DNA from: Catonia carolina
Lineage: Eukaryota > Arthropoda > Insecta > Hemiptera > Achilidae
Reading direction: 5' to 3'
NCBI GenBank assembly: GCA_035578175.1
Contig: JAQMRL010000008.1
Coordinates: 9,586,883 to 9,650,882, forward strand
DNA: 64,000 nt
How positions within the stretch are numbered: the first letter of the stretch is position 1; every line of letters starts with the position of its first letter. The notes below the pieces were generated by a model. It ran no database searches. It was not told the DNA's origin and was given only the letters and a program-made list of their open reading frames with translations. Of this stretch, positions 62,961 to 64,000 are shown piece by piece. Made by a program: the position numbers and the translations under genes.

Positions 62961-64000
62961 GCCGTTCCAATAACATTGTCGTATAATTTTACTCATTGTT
63001 GTGAGCAAGCGTTTATGCATACAGTAAACTAACAAGCAAGATAACGACTGTTGTATGTTTTCAGATTTGGATTATAACGGTAAAGACCTTTGAGCGCATG
63101 CGCAGTTATGCCACATATCTCCCTCTCACTCGCTCGGCTATGGGACATTAGATCGTCTGATACCTATACGTGTACGCGTTTTTTTTTTTTTTTTTTGTAT
63201 TTTCGGTGTCAACGCTATCTTATATTATAACACAGTTACAATATAATATAGCAAAGTCAAAAAGACTGTATATTTGTATTTTACATTTTCTTTTTTACTC
63301 TGGAGAGTTAATTTCTGGATATTTATTAAGTATACTAGTTTTTCTTGGTTTTTTTCAGCTCTCCGTCTATTTTTGAAGCCACAACTATAAAATATACGAT
63401 ATCTTATAACTGAGCTTTTTGGCCGCTTGTAGCGCTAATTTATTTAGTGGCAATTTCCGCTATTCATTTTCCAGTTAAAAAATTTGGATGATGTGACTTG
63501 CTCCACTTATACTGTTTTTACTTCTCCCACTCCTGTGCATCGATACTAATCATCACTGTCGCTGTTCCAACTATCACAAAGAGGTAGTTGATATGGCTTG
63601 AGCCCCCCGCGTTGATATTTCTTTAACTATAATTCCAAAAACCTTACAATAGAAATAAATGCAGTTGAATCTTTAATTTTAAATTATTTTATTTTATTTT
63701 TATATTGTTTGTTATGTTATTATATTTGTAATATATTGTTTTGTTAGTTATTTCAAATTTTATTTGTATATTTATTTATTTAATGTAATAAACAAATAAA
63801 ATAATGTAAATATGTATTGTATTTTTTGTAAAGAATTTATAATTATTATTATTATTTATAAGTAATAAAATCTTTATAAAGATATTTTTTATTTATTTTT
63901 CATTTATTTTTTCCTTTTATATTATTGTTAAATGTTTTTTTATTTTGTTGAATTTTATTTGTTGTTATAATTTATTATTATTATGAATGTTATTACAGTA
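62961..64000. other. Downstream flank without a recognisable gene
   Basis: Contains GAGCGCATGCGCAGTTATG near 63092 (resembling an NRF1-type promoter element), a 19-T run at 63179-63196 and strongly AT-rich sequence from 63620 to the end. No ORF or splice-bounded exon I would call. Confidence 0.4.

Noticed and set aside
63092..63110. GCGCATGCGC as a promoter (also near 23126 and 35803)
   Set aside because: A single short palindrome without an associated first exon; too weak to annotate as a promoter.

Overview
The window is AT-rich eukaryotic DNA from an arthropod, most likely an insect. I infer this from spliced exons, many tRNA-derived SINEs, mariner/Tc1, pogo, hAT and TTAA-target DNA transposons, and 5'-truncated LINEs. 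The order cannot be fixed from the sequence. There is no bacterial-style gene organisation, no CRISPR array and no functional tRNA or rRNA gene that I can support.

Only one host gene is visible, on the + strand. A 58-nt internal exon (27967-28024) has a clean acceptor and a GTAAGT donor. It is followed by a terminal exon (60954-61295) with a polyglutamine run, a stop codon and a nearby AATAAA. The two exons join in phase 0 and stay open, which implies an intron of about 32.9 kb. The 28 kb upstream of the first exon also looks like intron or flank. I do not recognise the protein.

Nearly everything else is mobile DNA, much of it nested. (1) The dominant family, HINE-1 (my name), has about 20 copies of roughly 0.95 kb. 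It has inverted subterminal ACTTTCTCTTGCC, an internal (GT)n/(CA)n tract, a 3' stem-loop and insertion inside T/A runs. This is the layout of Helentron-associated (DINE-1/INE-1-like) elements. Its 3' end is also amplified as a six-unit ~80-bp tandem array at 41121-41595. (2) tRNA-derived SINEs (A to E), plus a ~390-bp SINE-like family with an (AAC)n tail and 9-12 bp target duplications (AAC-SINE). (3) Tc1/mariner elements at 91, 19392, 41672, 48202, 53846, 55999 and 59299. Four of these (19392, 53846, 55999, 59299) are inverted-duplication or fold-back derivatives that could make long hairpin RNA. (4) pogo/Tigger-like elements at 6323, 15432 and 23238. (5) TTAA-target elements at 17557, 29297, 43500 and 46075. 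(6) LINE 3' ends with (AAG)n tails, two of which expanded into long polypyrimidine tracts. (7) Remnants of other transposases, including hAT, at 13708-14253, 33903-34135 and 60569-60875.

The nesting gives a relative chronology. For example, HINE-1 lies in a TTAA element that lies in a hairpin MITE (29137-30962). A SINE lies in a mariner terminal repeat (41735-42061), a mariner in a SINE (48202-49151), and AAC-SINEs in HINE-1, in a LINE and in an older AAC-SINE. The region downstream of the gene (61402-64000) is the least repetitive part. Family names used here are local labels; coordinates of degenerate repeats are good to about 5-20 bp.
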